Origin: Strigamia acuminata
Taxonomy: Eukaryota; Arthropoda; Chilopoda; Geophilomorpha; Linotaeniidae
Direction: 5' to 3'
DNA: 64,000 bases
NCBI GenBank assembly: GCA_949358305.1
Contig: OX442314.1
Span: forward strand, 39,874,581-39,938,580
A program made the translations under genes and the position numbers. The notes under the pieces were generated by a model, which was not told the origin of the DNA, did no database searches, and saw only the letters and a list, made by a program, of their open reading frames with translations. Numbering within the stretch: the stretch's first letter is position 1; each line of letters starts with the position of its first letter. This document shows, piece by piece, positions 33,229 to 45,400 of this stretch.

Positions 33229-36200
33229 ATGCAAAAAGTCAGTGATCCGACCAGCGGCAGAGTTCCCGTACTCGCTGTAGGGAATTACGACTCGTGGCAG
33301 AGGAGCATGCGAATGCTCCTCAAAGCAGAAGGATTGTGGCACCACGTGACGGAAACCGAGGAAGTTGAATACCTAAAAACCGCATCGGAAAAGGAGAAAG
33401 TCAAATATCAGCGCAAGAAAGACAAGGCTCTCGGCCTCATTTACTGTTTTGTCTCCGAGGCAAAGAAGTCGGCCCTTGATAATTGCGATACACCTAAACA
33501 ATCTTGGGATAAGTTGGCGCAGATCTACGCTCCCAGCTCCCGCGCGCGCCAAGCCGCGATGCGCTGGGATTTCCTCGCTCTCCGACTTGGCCCGAACGAG
33601 GAAATGGCTGATTTCATCGCCCGCGTCGATTACCACGCCAGCCAACTTAAGTCGGTGGGTGAACCAGTCTCAGATGTTCACCATTCGTATCAGTACTTAC
33701 ACCGCCTTCCGCCCGAGTATTCGCAAGCATCGTTTGCCATATACCATTGGCCAGATGACCAGTTCATACCGGATAAAGTGTCCGAACAGCTTCTCTCCGA
33801 GTATATGCGCCTCAAATCAATCCATACGAACAATTCTCAGTCAGCATCGGCGCATACTTCCAACACTGGTCAATCTCGACGGAATCAATCCCGACCTCCG
33901 CGTGATATTTCGACGGTTCGATGTTTTAATTGTCAAGAACTCGGACATTACGCCAACAAGTGCCCTCATCAGAAAGGCGATGGTCAGAACCGCCAGGCAC
34001 CCGCTGCGCAAGTCCAACGCTCCTCTCGCAGTAAGAGCCGTCGCAGTAACAAGAACGCGTCGAAGCCGGAGGATCCCAAGCCACGGGGCAGTTCCAGGCC
34101 ACGACGAGATGCAAATTTCTTCGTCAATTGTCCCCAGATCATCGAGCGTCCTATTGCACATTTTATGCAGTCAAATGAGTGGATCATTGACTGCGGGGCC
34201 ACCGACCACATTTCTCATATTCGATCGTGGTTTTCGGACTTTGAACAAATTACGCCATTCGACATCGAACTCGGACAGGGCAAGTCCAAAGTAACCGGAC
34301 GTGGTAACGTGCGACTTCAGACCTCGATTGACAACTGTGACTGTTTTGTGACTCTACACAATGTCTTATTTGCACCGAACTTTGAGGCGAATCTTGTCTC
34401 CGTGAGCAAAATCGACAGAAACAAATTCCACATTGATATATATGACGGGGAGGTTAATGTCTATCAATCCGACATTCGCTCATCAGTTCTCCGGGCGAAG
34501 GAAAAGGCTGGATTATATTACGTGGATGGACTTTGTGTGACCCCCGCTATTGCGACAACGGTTTCGCCGACTCTTCAGCCTGCACCAACAACTCCAGTCA
34601 AGATGCTGGTCACTTCTGAGGTTGATTTCGAGCCAATTCCGAAACCGAAAAAGAAGTCAAAGACAAAAACTGAGCACATGACGGATTTTCGTATCGAGTT
34701 GCCATCTTTGGACGTCGTGAACGAAATTCCGACCCCAACTCCTACTAATCCGTTATCGAACCTAAGTCCTACCCAAGCTCAACTCCCTCCTTCCGTCCCA
34801 TCCCATTCCGACGTCATTCAGTCAATCCCGACGTCATCCATCCCTAAAACGAGTTCTCCACCTAAAAAGGAGACGGTTGCTGCTGCGGCATCAAGAAAAG
34901 ACGCAACTGGACTGTGGCATAGTCGTCTTGGCCACCTCCACACCAAGTCAATGCGTCTTCTGGCAACCAATGATCAGGTCTACGGGATGGAACCGGCTGA
35001 AGTGTCCAAGGAGTTGGCATGCAACGACTGTCGACTTGCAAAGTCAATCCGTAAATCACACAAGCCGGATTTAAACCCAATTTCAACCAAAGCACTGGAC
35101 CTTCTCCACATGGATGTCTGGGGACCATCAGAAACCACATCCATTGGGGGAGCTCGTTTCGTATTCACGATAATTGACGACGCCACGCGATATTGTTGGA
35201 TAACACCGATGGCACAAAAATCTCAAGTCTTCGGCATATTCAAGGATTTCGTCACCCGTATCGAATGCGTTGCAAGTACTCGTGTGAAGGCTATCCGTTC
35301 TGACCGTGGTGGAGAGTTCATGTCGAATGAATTCCTCGACTACCTTCGAGAGAAGGGCATCGAAGGTCAGCGTACCAACCCTAATTCACCCGCTATGAAT
35401 GGAACGGCCGAACGAATCAACCGGACAATGGCCGAAAACGTGAGAGCTGTGTTAAACGAGACCAAACTCCCGGATGCGTTGTGGGCCGAATTGGCTGTGA
35501 CATTCGCCTACATTAAAAACCGCTCTCCACATTCTCGTTTAAACAATCAGGTTCCTTATATCCTGTGGCGACAGCGAGCCCTTTCATTGCGGCATCTACG
35601 ACGAATAGGATCAAAATGTTGGGTGCATTTTACCGCACCGGGACGCAAGAAGCTCCAAATGCGTGCCTGGGAGGGCTATGTTGTCGGATACGCAGTCGGA
35701 ACGAGAGGATATCGCATTTGGAACCCATTGGATGATAAAATTACCGAATCATGTCATGTCAGGATCGACGAAAGGATATCGTATCGCCGGTCTATTCGAA
35801 ATGGCAACGGGAATCACCAATCTACGTTTGAATTCCCGGTTGAAAACGTTCAAAACTTCCCACAATCGACTGTATCGTTTGATGAAAACATCCAGTATCT
35901 TGACTGGCCAAAGGGATCGGACTCAGAGGATGAACACTCGTCGTCAGACGATGAGCCTGAGATGCCTCCGCTGGAAGAAAGTTCGAGCTCAGCCGCATCC
36001 GCTCAATTTATGACACCTGAGCGACAACTTCTTGAGGCGTGTGCTTTGAGATTGCCAAGCTCCGATAGTAATCTGGGTGATGACACGGATCGTGACGTTG
36101 ATGATATAGACGAAGTTTCCCTTGTGCCTATGTCTACCTATACTTCTCCTCATGTGTCACCTCAAACTTCACCGCAAACCTCGCCCCCGTTATCCCAACC

Positions 36201-38139
36201 GGGCTCTCCGAGCAGATTTGTGACTACGCGAAGAACAATGGGTACTTCTGTTCTTCAACACACAATTCCAGTTTTTGGTGCAGGACCCATGTCTCCAGCT
36301 CCACTTCATGGTATCGAGGTATTACCAACCACTGCCAGACAGACAGCTTTTATGTGGAGATATATCGGAGGAGATTCGCCGTGTGCTGGTTGGAAACGTG
36401 AAGAGCATCTCAGAAAGGATCAGAGACCCGGGAAAATTGACACCGACGTTTATTATTTCCCGGAACCGGATGTGCGACTGCGTTCCCGTAAAGACGTCGA
36501 AAAATATTGTCAGTTTAATCACATCGAGTACGATCCGGAGCTCTTCTTCTTTGGCAACATTGAATACACTTTGCCAACGATTCCTGGCCGACATGTGGCT
36601 CATCTCTGCCGAACCGAACCCGCATCTTTCGCCGAAATTCCGAAATTCGACGATGCTCCGAAATGGAGAGAAGCAATCGCAGAGGAACTCGGAACTTTTG
36701 AAGAGCGAGAGGTTTATGTTGAAGTACCGAGGCCGCCAGACACGACGATCCTCGGGTGCAAGTGGATCTTCAAGTTGAAATCTGACGCCGCTGGCAAGAT
36801 TACTCGTTACCGCGCCCGCCTTGTTGCTCAAGGCTTCCGACAAACTCTCGGCGTCGACTACGATGAGGTTTTCAGCCCCGTAGTGAACTTTGTGCTCATT
36901 CGGATGTTCTTTTGTTTGCTCGTCGTTCTCCGAGGTTGGAAAGACGCGCACCTCGACGTGAAGTGCGCTTACCTTTACGGTGAGCTCGAGCATAAGGTGT
37001 ACATGCGCATCCCGGCTGGGGCAACCTGTACAAATCCGAACAACGTCTGGCTACTCATAAAATCCCTTTACGGTCTGCACCAGTCGGGAAGACAGTGGTT
37101 TGAAAAGCTCGACGAAACGCTTCGATCTCTCGGATTCCGCAAACTTCCTGGCTGCAATTGCGTGTACATGTTTGGATCTTCGGCGCTAATGTTAGTCTAC
37201 GTGGACGATATCGTTCTATTCTACGCAACTGACTCCGTTCTCGACCGTCTCATCACTCTGATTAGCACCAAGTTTCAGATTGTTAATCTGGGACCCATCA
37301 CGAAACTACTCGGGGTTGAGTTCATTCGTGACGCTGGCAAAACATTCATCAGCCAGCGAACGTACATCGCAAAAATCATAAAGAAGTTCGGCACCGTTAT
37401 TAATAACCTCGTCAAGGTTCCAGTCACTCCGGGGACCATGCTCACAAAAGGACCGACAGAAAACCTAATCGATTTCCCATATCGATCCCTTATTGGATCT
37501 CTGTTATTTTTGGCCTCTCGAACTCGCCCCGACATCCTGTACTCGGTGATATTCCTTTCACAATTCAACACCTGTTATACGCAAGCTCACATCAAGGCTT
37601 TGTTTCAAGTGCTGCAGTACGTGTCTAACACAGCGGACTACTGCATTGAACTATCGGGATGTTCGACTGGACTTTTGTGGGCATACACCGACGCGTCGTG
37701 GGCATCGGACACCGCTACTTCACTCAGCTTCGGAGGATACATTTGTTATATCGGGAACACGCCAATTGGGTGGTCTTGCCGCAAGCAAACCACAGTCGCC
37801 TGTTCGACTATGGAGGCCGAATTTCTTGCCCTAGTCGACACGGTCAAGGAGCTTTATTGGCTGCATCATGTATACTCCGAATGTTCGATACTCGACCGCG
37901 TTCCACGACCCGTCATCTACTCCGACGCACTTGCCGCTATCCAATTCACCGCGAATGACGTCGAGAACAGTAAGACGAAGCACATTCGCGTTAAGTTCCA
38001 TTGGCTGCGGGAGTGGTATTCGGCGGGACGTTTCGAGCTCAGAAAAGTGCCCGGCGATCTTAACGTCGCCGATATATTTACAAAATGGCTCGGCTCGGAA
38101 CGACTTCGATCACTCATCTCGCGAATCTTCCGACTCTAA
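33229..38139 (+). CDS. copia-B gag-pol polyprotein, intact
   Basis: An uninterrupted 1636-residue frame from the ATG at 33229 (an upstream in-frame TTG is not used). Gag (NYDSWQRSMRMLLKAEG) is followed by a CCHC knuckle CFNCQELGHYANKC near 231. The protease site is WIIDCGATDHISH near 317, with Cys in place of the usual Ser/Thr after Asp. The integrase zinc region (WHSRLGHLHTKSM ... CNDCRLAKS) is near 561-605, and its core (LLHMDVWGP, IRSDRGGEF, GTAERINRTM) starts near 625. RT (GCKWIFKLKSDAAGKITRYR near 1178) has YVDD near 1322, and RNase H has YTDASW near 1484. Copia order is complete. With identical LTRs, this copy may be capable of transposition. Confidence 0.95.
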   Translation: MQKVSDPTSGRVPVLAVGNYDSWQRSMRMLLKAEGLWHHVTETEEVEYLKTASEKEKVKYQRKKDKALGLIYCFVSEAKKSALDNCDTPKQSWDKLAQIYAPSSRARQAAMRWDFLALRLGPNEEMADFIARVDYHASQLKSVGEPVSDVHHSYQYLHRLPPEYSQASFAIYHWPDDQFIPDKVSEQLLSEYMRLKSIHTNNSQSASAHTSNTGQSRRNQSRPPRDISTVRCFNCQELGHYANKCPHQKGDGQNRQAPAAQVQRSSRSKSRRSNKNASKPEDPKPRGSSRPRRDANFFVNCPQIIERPIAHFMQSNEWIIDCGATDHISHIRSWFSDFEQITPFDIELGQGKSKVTGRGNVRLQTSIDNCDCFVTLHNVLFAPNFEANLVSVSKIDRNKFHIDIYDGEVNVYQSDIRSSVLRAKEKAGLYYVDGLCVTPAIATTVSPTLQPAPTTPVKMLVTSEVDFEPIPKPKKKSKTKTEHMTDFRIELPSLDVVNEIPTPTPTNPLSNLSPTQAQLPPSVPSHSDVIQSIPTSSIPKTSSPPKKETVAAAASRKDATGLWHSRLGHLHTKSMRLLATNDQVYGMEPAEVSKELACNDCRLAKSIRKSHKPDLNPISTKALDLLHMDVWGPSETTSIGGARFVFTIIDDATRYCWITPMAQKSQVFGIFKDFVTRIECVASTRVKAIRSDRGGEFMSNEFLDYLREKGIEGQRTNPNSPAMNGTAERINRTMAENVRAVLNETKLPDALWAELAVTFAYIKNRSPHSRLNNQVPYILWRQRALSLRHLRRIGSKCWVHFTAPGRKKLQMRAWEGYVVGYAVGTRGYRIWNPLDDKITESCHVRIDERISYRRSIRNGNGNHQSTFEFPVENVQNFPQSTVSFDENIQYLDWPKGSDSEDEHSSSDDEPEMPPLEESSSSAASAQFMTPERQLLEACALRLPSSDSNLGDDTDRDVDDIDEVSLVPMSTYTSPHVSPQTSPQTSPPLSQPGSPSRFVTTRRTMGTSVLQHTIPVFGAGPMSPAPLHGIEVLPTTARQTAFMWRYIGGDSPCAGWKREEHLRKDQRPGKIDTDVYYFPEPDVRLRSRKDVEKYCQFNHIEYDPELFFFGNIEYTLPTIPGRHVAHLCRTEPASFAEIPKFDDAPKWREAIAEELGTFEEREVYVEVPRPPDTTILGCKWIFKLKSDAAGKITRYRARLVAQGFRQTLGVDYDEVFSPVVNFVLIRMFFCLLVVLRGWKDAHLDVKCAYLYGELEHKVYMRIPAGATCTNPNNVWLLIKSLYGLHQSGRQWFEKLDETLRSLGFRKLPGCNCVYMFGSSALMLVYVDDIVLFYATDSVLDRLITLISTKFQIVNLGPITKLLGVEFIRDAGKTFISQRTYIAKIIKKFGTVINNLVKVPVTPGTMLTKGPTENLIDFPYRSLIGSLLFLASRTRPDILYSVIFLSQFNTCYTQAHIKALFQVLQYVSNTADYCIELSGCSTGLLWAYTDASWASDTATSLSFGGYICYIGNTPIGWSCRKQTTVACSTMEAEFLALVDTVKELYWLHHVYSECSILDRVPRPVIYSDALAAIQFTANDVENSKTKHIRVKFHWLREWYSAGRFELRKVPGDLNVADIFTKWLGSERLRSLISRIFRL

Positions 38140-38341
38140 AATTATCGACATTCCTAATTTATTTGCCCGACATCGAGGATCATCGAGCTCCAGTGGGAAT
38201 ATTCGGGCTTCCGTAGAGTTCTTCAATGACAGTACCCGGCTCGGTGATTCGAACTTTATTGTTTATATTTTCTCGTAACACACTGTAATTCCAGTACCCG
38301 TTCTGTATTTCCCCGAACCTATTTACATCGAAGGGGGGATT

Positions 38342-38887
38342 TGTTGGTCTACGGACCGTGTTTGTAGTCGATGTAAGACAGATTCGGCTTGTATTATCAT
38401 TTTACCGGTGTATTTCTCAATTATTGCTTATTTACCGATCTTTTAAGTTGTTTATCATATTTTTGGTCATTTAGTCATTGTTTATGTATTTTAGCATGAG
38501 GCACCATGCATTTGTTAGTTTTGGAAGTTACTTTGACTATTTTCCTAATTTGCAATGTTGTATTGCGACACAAGGTGTCGCTACTCACTCTCTCTCGAAT
38601 CCAAGATGGCGCTGCACACGGAGTTGCTTGCCCATCCTTTTTCCCAACCTGATTTGGACCACTATGTAAGATATTTTGTTTATATTAAATCATTTTATTA
38701 TTTGTATATGCTATTTGCATCATTCCACGGCATATAAGTGCTTGTGCACGGCCGTATCTTGCTCGAAACGTTTTCGGCGCGAGTATTCTGCGCGCGAGAA
38801 TTTGCGAGCACTCTGCGAGTCGGGTTCCGACTCTGTTTTCGATTTTTCGCTCGTAATTCCGAGCTAATTTCCTCCTCCTCTGCTACA
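38342..38887 (+). repeat. copia-B 3' LTR (546 bp)
   Basis: Pairs with the 5' LTR at the same length. Confidence 0.94.
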
Positions 38888-41800
38888 GTTTTTGGGACGA
38901 GTTTCGGCCGGACCAGAGCGTGTTCCGGCCAGGCCAGAGCGTTCGCCGCCGTGGAGAGTAGGTGTACGAATTAATAAACAGTTAATACGATTTAAGGTAG
39001 ATTCAGGGGCGGACGTGACGGCGATTCCATCGACGAGTAGCTGGCGGCCGAGGCAGTTGGAACGACCGGGTCGAGGACTGTTTCATGCAGGAGCGGATCG
39101 CATGTCGGTGGTGGGCATGTTTTTGGAGGAGATACATTACGGAAAGTTGTCGGTGCAGGAATGGATTTATGTGGTGGACGATTTGAGCGAGCCCCTGCTG
39201 AGTCGGGACGCTAGTGAGAGGTTGGGCCTGATACGGTTTACGGGGAGTATGTCGGAGGTGACGGAAGAAGACCGACGATATTTAACGGATTATCCGGAGA
39301 TGTTCGACGGGATCGGGCGTATAAAGGGGGAATATGACATTGAGTTAGAACCTGATACGGTGCCATTTTCTATTTCAGTGCCGAGACGAGTTCCGATTCC
39401 ATTGCTGCCTCGGGTGAAAAAACAGTTGGACATTATGCTTGAGCAGGGGATCATCAGCCGAGTGGAGGGACCGACGGAGTGGTGCGCCGGAATGGTTACG
39501 GCCGAGAAGGGGAAGCCCGACAAGAACGGAGAAAGGGGGATTCGTATTTGTGTCGATTTGATACCTCTGAATAGGGGCGTGAGAAGGCTGAGGACGGTAA
39601 TGCCCGACGTGGACACTACTTTGGCGTCGGTGGCGGGGTCAAAGTTTTTCACTAAATTGGACGCTTTTCACGGATTTTGGCAGGTGATGTTGTCGGAGAG
39701 GAGTCGTTTGTTGACAACGTTTATTACGCCGTTCGGGCGGTTTTGTTTCAATCGCTTGCCGTTCGGTATAACGTCGGCACCGGAATATTTTCAGCAACGG
39801 ATGAACGAAATTTTGGAGGGATGTGAGGGGTGCGAATGTCAGATCGATGACATCTTGGTTCATGGCCGGACTAGAATGGAACATGATAAGCGGTTGACGG
39901 TGGTCTTGAAGAAGTTGCGAGAGGCGGGGGTGAAGCTGAATCGAGAAAAGTGTGAATTTTGTAGGAGAGACATTAGGTTCCTCGGAGTTTACATCAGCGA
40001 ACACGGAGTGCGGCCGGACCCGGAGAAGGTGGCGGCGATCGTGGGAATGGGGCCGCCAACTTCGGTGTCGGGCGTGCGACGATTGATGGGATTGGTGAAT
40101 CATTTAGGCAAGTTCGTGCCCCAGCTGTCGCAGAAGATTCACCCAATTTCGGAGTTGTTGAGGGACGAGCGAAAGGTGATGTGGAGTTGGGGTCAGCCGC
40201 AGCAGGACGCGTTCGAGTGCATAAAGGCGGCGTTGTCGAGGGACGTGGAGCTAGCCCATTACGACTTAGGAGCAGGGGTGGTGGTGTCGGCGGATGCGTC
40301 GTCGTTCGGGCTCGGGGCGGCATTGCTGCAGCGGGCGGAGGGCGGCGATTTGCGGCCGATCGCCTATGCCTCTTCAATGATGTCAGAGACAGAGCAACGG
40401 TATGCTCAAATCGAAAAAGAGGCTTTGGCGGTTACTTGGGCCTGCGAAAAGTTTTCGAAATATTTAATAGGCCGTGATTTTCACATCCACACAGACCACA
40501 AGCCGTTGGTGCCTCTATTAGGAAATAAGAGCTTGGACGCAATGCCGGTGAGAATTCAGCGGTTCCGTATGAGGTTGATGTGGTTTAGATACACCATTTC
40601 GCACGTGCCGGGGCGACAGCTGATAATTGCGGACACGTTGTCGCGTGCGCCGGTGGAGAAGCCAACGGGGATGGGAGAGCTTGTACGGGAAGCAGAGTTC
40701 CAGGTGGATAGCGTAGCGAGTGGGTTTCCGGCGTCGAGCGCAAGGTTGGATCAGATCCGGAAGCGAACCGCCGAGGATGAAGAGGGTAGACTTTTGATGG
40801 GATACATCAAGGAAGGCTGGCCAGAGAAGCATCATTTGCCCCTGTCGATGGGAGTATTTTGGAAGGATCGGGGTTATCTGACAGCGTGGAGGGGGTTGAT
40901 CCTGAAGAATGACCGTATTTTCGTGCCGGCCGGCTTAAGAAGGGAGATTTTGGCTAAATTGCATGAAGGCCATCAGGGGATTGGTCACTGCAGGGCAAGG
41001 GCCCGGCAGTCAGTGTGGTGGCCTGGCCTGAGCCAGCAGTTGGCACAGTTGGTCGGCGACTGTAGGACGTGTCAGCAGTTTCGGGTGCCGCTGCGGGAGC
41101 CGATGATCGCGACGGCGACGCCTTTGCTGCCTTGGCAGAAGGTGGGAACTGATATTTTTTTTTGGCGGGGCGGTAGTTACCTGCTTGTTGTCGACTACTA
41201 CTCGCATTTCGTGGAATTAGAACGCTTGGATCGCATTACATCGGCGGCAGTGATCAGTAGGATGGAGTCGATTTTCGCGCGGCACGGGTATCCCGAGGAA
41301 ATGGTGAGCGACTCGGGGACGCAATTTATGGCGGCCGAATTCGTGCGGTACGCGACCGAGAACGACTTCCGCCTTGTTACGAGTAGTCCGCATTACCACC
41401 AAAGTAACGGGGAAGCCGAAAGATTCGTTGCCACGGTCAAGCAGATGTTGGCCAAGAACGAGAATCCATATAAGGCATTGCTCCAATATCGAAATACACC
41501 GGGACCAAGTGGGTATAGTCCGGCACAGTTGCTAATGTCGCGGCGCTTGAGGACGGGCATTCCGGTGCTCCAGACAGCGCTGCAGCCAAGGATTCCGAAT
41601 CATCGCGAGTTCCGAAAGAAACAAGAGGAGGCGAAGAGTCAACAGTGCGCGGATTACAACAGGCGGCACCGAGTGGTCCAGCGGCGCGAGTTGGTCGATG
41701 GCGAGGAAGTTTGGATTACGAACGAGAAGGTGTCGGGAGCAGTGGTGGGACCTGCCGGGACTCCGAGGTCGTACCTTGTAGAGACACCGCGGGGGACCAT

Positions 41801-42178
41801 TCGGCGCAATAGTAACCAGTTGGTGCCAAGGATGACGGAGGGACCCGGGATAGAGGCGGCAGAGCGGTCAGCGGCATCGGACACCACCAGAGTCGAGGCG
41901 AATGAACGAGAGACGGAGGATGGCGAGGCGAATGAGGGACCGGGGGAGCCGATAGTGGCCGCGAATCCGGCTGTGGCGGAGAATGGAGGAAGGACCGTGT
42001 ATACGACGAGGTCAGGGCGACGTGTTATACCGCCAGAGCGCTTGATAGAGACGATGAATGAATTGAACTTTAATGGAGTCTGATTTTAGTGGTTTTATTT
42101 TGTGTTTTATTTTTATTGTATTTTGATGTTGAATTGTATTTTATATCCTTTGTCGGATCGCGTTCCCCCAGGGGAAGA

Positions 42179-42298
42179 TGTGGTGTTCGCCACTAGAGGG
42201 CGATGGGGGCGCGGTCACATGTGCATTGTGGTGGGAGTGGCACTTTTTCATTAAAGCTCAACACGGCACGTATCGCTCTCTTATTACGACACACGACA
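42179..42298 (+). repeat. Gyp2 LTR, shared by units 2 and 3 (120 bp)
   Basis: Identical by eye to the other two LTRs. The primer site follows at 42299. Confidence 0.82.
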
Positions 42299-42450
42299 TG
42301 GTGTCAGAAGTGGTTTTTGGGACGGTTTTTCAAGAGTTTGGTGTGGCGTAGGATTGCAGGCAACAGTGGGAGGAACGTGTGAGTTTTGACGAGTGAAAGA
42401 TTGATATTAAGACTGAAAACAGTGTTGTGGCGGCGGGCCGAGGATCAAAG

Positions 42451-45400
42451 ATGGCGGCGTCGTTTCAGTTCGTTCCGCCGACGCCTTTTGATTTTAAATG
42501 CGCCGAGGGTTGGCCAAAGTGGATTCGGAGGTTCGAGCGGTATCGTGAGTCCTCGGAGTTGGATGTGGCGACTGAGTTGAGGCAGGTGACGACGTTAATT
42601 TATTGTTTGGGCGATGAAGCGGAGGACATTTTGGCCGCTTCAACCGTGACAGCGGCGGAGAAGAAGAAATACGCTAATGTGAAGAAAATATTCGAGGACT
42701 ATTTTGTGGGTAAGCGGAATGTGATTTATGAACGTGCTAAATTTCACCGTAGGAAACAAGAGCCTGGAGAGACGGTGGACGCGTTCGTGACGGCGCTGCA
42801 CGCGTTAATTGATACGTGCGCTTATGCCAGCTTGAAGGACGAGTTGGTGCGCGATCGGTTCGTCGTGGGATTGTTGGATGCGAAAATATCCGAGACATTG
42901 CAGCTGGACGGCAAATTGACATTGGAGACAGCGGTCGAGAAGGCGCGGATGAAGGAGGTGGTTAAGGGCCAGCAGAGCTTTATTCGTGCGGAAGAGCCGA
43001 ATATATTGACGGTGGGAGAGATGAAGTTTGGCCGTCGGGAGCAGCAGGAGCGGAGGCCCGGTAACGCGCCGAGTGGCGGTCAGTCGAGTTCGGGAGTTCG
43101 GCCGCCGGGGCCTGGATGCCGCAATTGTGGGTTTCCAAGGCACGAGCGAGGCGAGTGTCCAGCGAGGGAGGCCAAATGTCGAAGATGCGGAGGAAAAGGC
43201 CATTATGCTCGCGTTTGTAGGAGTGCGCCGACGCATGAGATTCGCGAAGCCGAGGGAGGTCAGCTGGGAGAGCTGTTTCAGCAGGAGGCGCTGTTTTTGG
43301 GACGAGTTTCGGCCGGACCAGAGCGTGTTCCGGCCAGGCCAGAGCGTTCGCCGCCGTGGAGAGTAGGTGTACGAATTAATAAACAGTTAATACGATTTAA
43401 GGTAGATTCAGGGGCGGACGTGACGGCGATTCCATCGACGAGTAGCTGGCGGCCGAGGCAGTTGGAACGACCGGGTCGAGGACTGTTTCATGCAGGAGCG
43501 GATCGCATGTCGGTGGTGGGCATGTTTTTGGAGGAGATACATTACGGAAAGTTGTCGGTGCAGGAATGGATTTATGTGGTGGACGATTTGAGCGAGCCCC
43601 TGCTGAGTCGGGACGCTAGTGAGAGGTTGGGCCTGATACGGTTTACGGGGAGTATGTCGGAGGTGACGGAAGAAGACCGACGATATTTAACGGATTATCC
43701 GGAGATGTTCGACGGGATCGGGCGTATGAAGGGGGAATATGACATTGAGTTAGAACCTGATACGGTGCCATTTTCTATTTCAGTGCCGAGACGAGTTCCG
43801 ATTCCATTGCTGCCTCGGGTGAAAAAACAGTTGGACATTATGCTTGAGCAGGGGATCATCAGCCGAGTGGAGGGACCGACGGAGTGGTGCGCCGGAATGG
43901 TTACGGCCGAGAAGGGGAAGCCCGACAAGAACGGAGAAAGGGGGATTCGTATTTGTGTCGATTTGATACCTCTGAATAGGGGCGTGAGAAGGCTGAGGAC
44001 GGTAATGCCCGACGTGGACACTACTTTGGCGTCGGTGGCGGGGTCAAAGTTTTTCACTAAATTGGACGCTTTTCACGGATTTTGGCAGGTGATGTTGTCG
44101 GAGAGGAGTCGTTTGTTGACAACGTTTATTACGCCGTTCGGGCGGTTTTGTTTCAATCGCTTGCCGTTCGGTATAACGTCGGCACCGGAATATTTTCAGC
44201 AACGGATGAACGAAATTTTGGAGGGATGTGAGGGGTGCGAATGTCAGATCGATGACATCTTGGTTCATGGCCGGACTAGAATGGAACATGATAAGCGGTT
44301 GACGGTGGTCTTGAAGAAGTTGCGAGAGGCGGGGGTGAAGCTGAATCGAGAAAAGTGTGAATTTTGTAGGAGAGACATTAGGTTCCTCGGAGTTTACATC
44401 AGCGAACACGGAGTGCGGCCGGACCCGGAGAAGGTGGCGGCGATCGTGGGAATGGGGCCGCCAACTTCGGTGTCGGGCGTGCGACGATTGATGGGATTGG
44501 TGAATCATTTAGGCAAGTTCGTGCCCCAGCTGTCGCAGAAGATTCACCCAATTTCGGAGTTGTTGAGGGACGAGCGAAAGGTGATGTGGAGTTGGGGTCA
44601 GCCGCAGCAGGACGCGTTCGAGTGCATAAAGGCGGCGTTGTCGAGGGACGTGGAGCTAGCCCATTACGACTTAGGAGCAGGGGTGGTGGTGTCGGCGGAT
44701 GCGTCGTCGTTCGGGCTCGGGGCGGCATTGCTGCAGCGGGCGGAGGGCGGCGATTTGCGGCCGATCGCCTATGCCTCTTCAATGATGTCAGAGACAGAGC
44801 AACGGTATGCTCAAATCGAAAAAGAGGCTTTGGCGGTTACTTGGGCCTGCGAAAAGTTTTCGAAATATTTAATAGGCCGTGATTTTCACATCCACACAGA
44901 CCACAAGCCGTTGGTGCCTCTATTAGGAAATAAGAGCTTGGACGCAATGCCGGTGAGAATTCAGCGGTTCCGTATGAGGTTGATGTGGTTTAGATACACC
45001 ATTTCGCACGTGCCGGGGCGACAGCTGATAATTGCGGACACGTTGTCGCGTGCGCCGGTGGAGAAGCCAACGGGGATGGGAGAGCTTGTACGGGAAGCAG
45101 AGTTCCAGGTGGATAGCGTAGCGAGTGGGTTTCCGGCGTCGAGCGCAAGGTTGGATCAGATCCGGAAGCGAACCGCCGAGGATGAAGAGGGTAGACTTTT
45201 GATGGGATACATCAAGGAAGGCTGGCCAGAGAAGCATCATTTGCCCCTGTCGATGGGAGTATTTTGGAAGGATCGGGGTTATCTGACAGCGTGGAGGGGG
45301 TTGATCCTGAAGAATGACCGTATTTTCGTGCCGGCCGGCTTAAGAAGGGAGATTTTGGCTAAATTGCATGAAGGCCATCAGGGGATTGGTCACTGCAGGG

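Larger units (their letters stand above)
31784..38887 (+). mobile_element. Ty1/copia element copia-B, apparently intact
   Basis: LTRs of 546 bp (TGTTGG...CTACA), identical by eye, with the 5 bp target duplication GTTTT at 31779-31783 and 38888-38892. It has a primer site, leader, one gag-pol ORF and a polypurine tract (GAAGGGGGGAT, 38330-38340). Related to copia-A but clearly diverged. It is the youngest layer of the nest. Confidence 0.95.
30937..42083 (+). pseudogene. Gyp2 unit 2 gag-pol, split by copia-B
   Basis: Gag starts at the ATG at 30937 and is cut at 31783 inside the linker after the two CCHC knuckles. The frame resumes at 38893 and continues through protease, RT, RNase H and integrase to 42083. 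The only lesion is the copia-B insertion with its GTTTT duplication (31779-31783 and 38888-38892). The rest matches unit 3 except for a few substitutions (for example Ile for Met at about 39321). The domains are described under unit 3. Confidence 0.92.

Noticed and set aside
32180-33280. A 366-codon stop-free frame across the copia-B 5' LTR and leader
   Set aside because: Ser/Phe/Arg-rich translation of TTTTCG-biased DNA. It overlaps gag in another frame and is not conserved in the copia-A leader.
39639-44782. Repeated minus-strand frames of 120-154 codons inside Gyp2
   Set aside because: Exact shadows of gag-pol that recur only because the element is duplicated.
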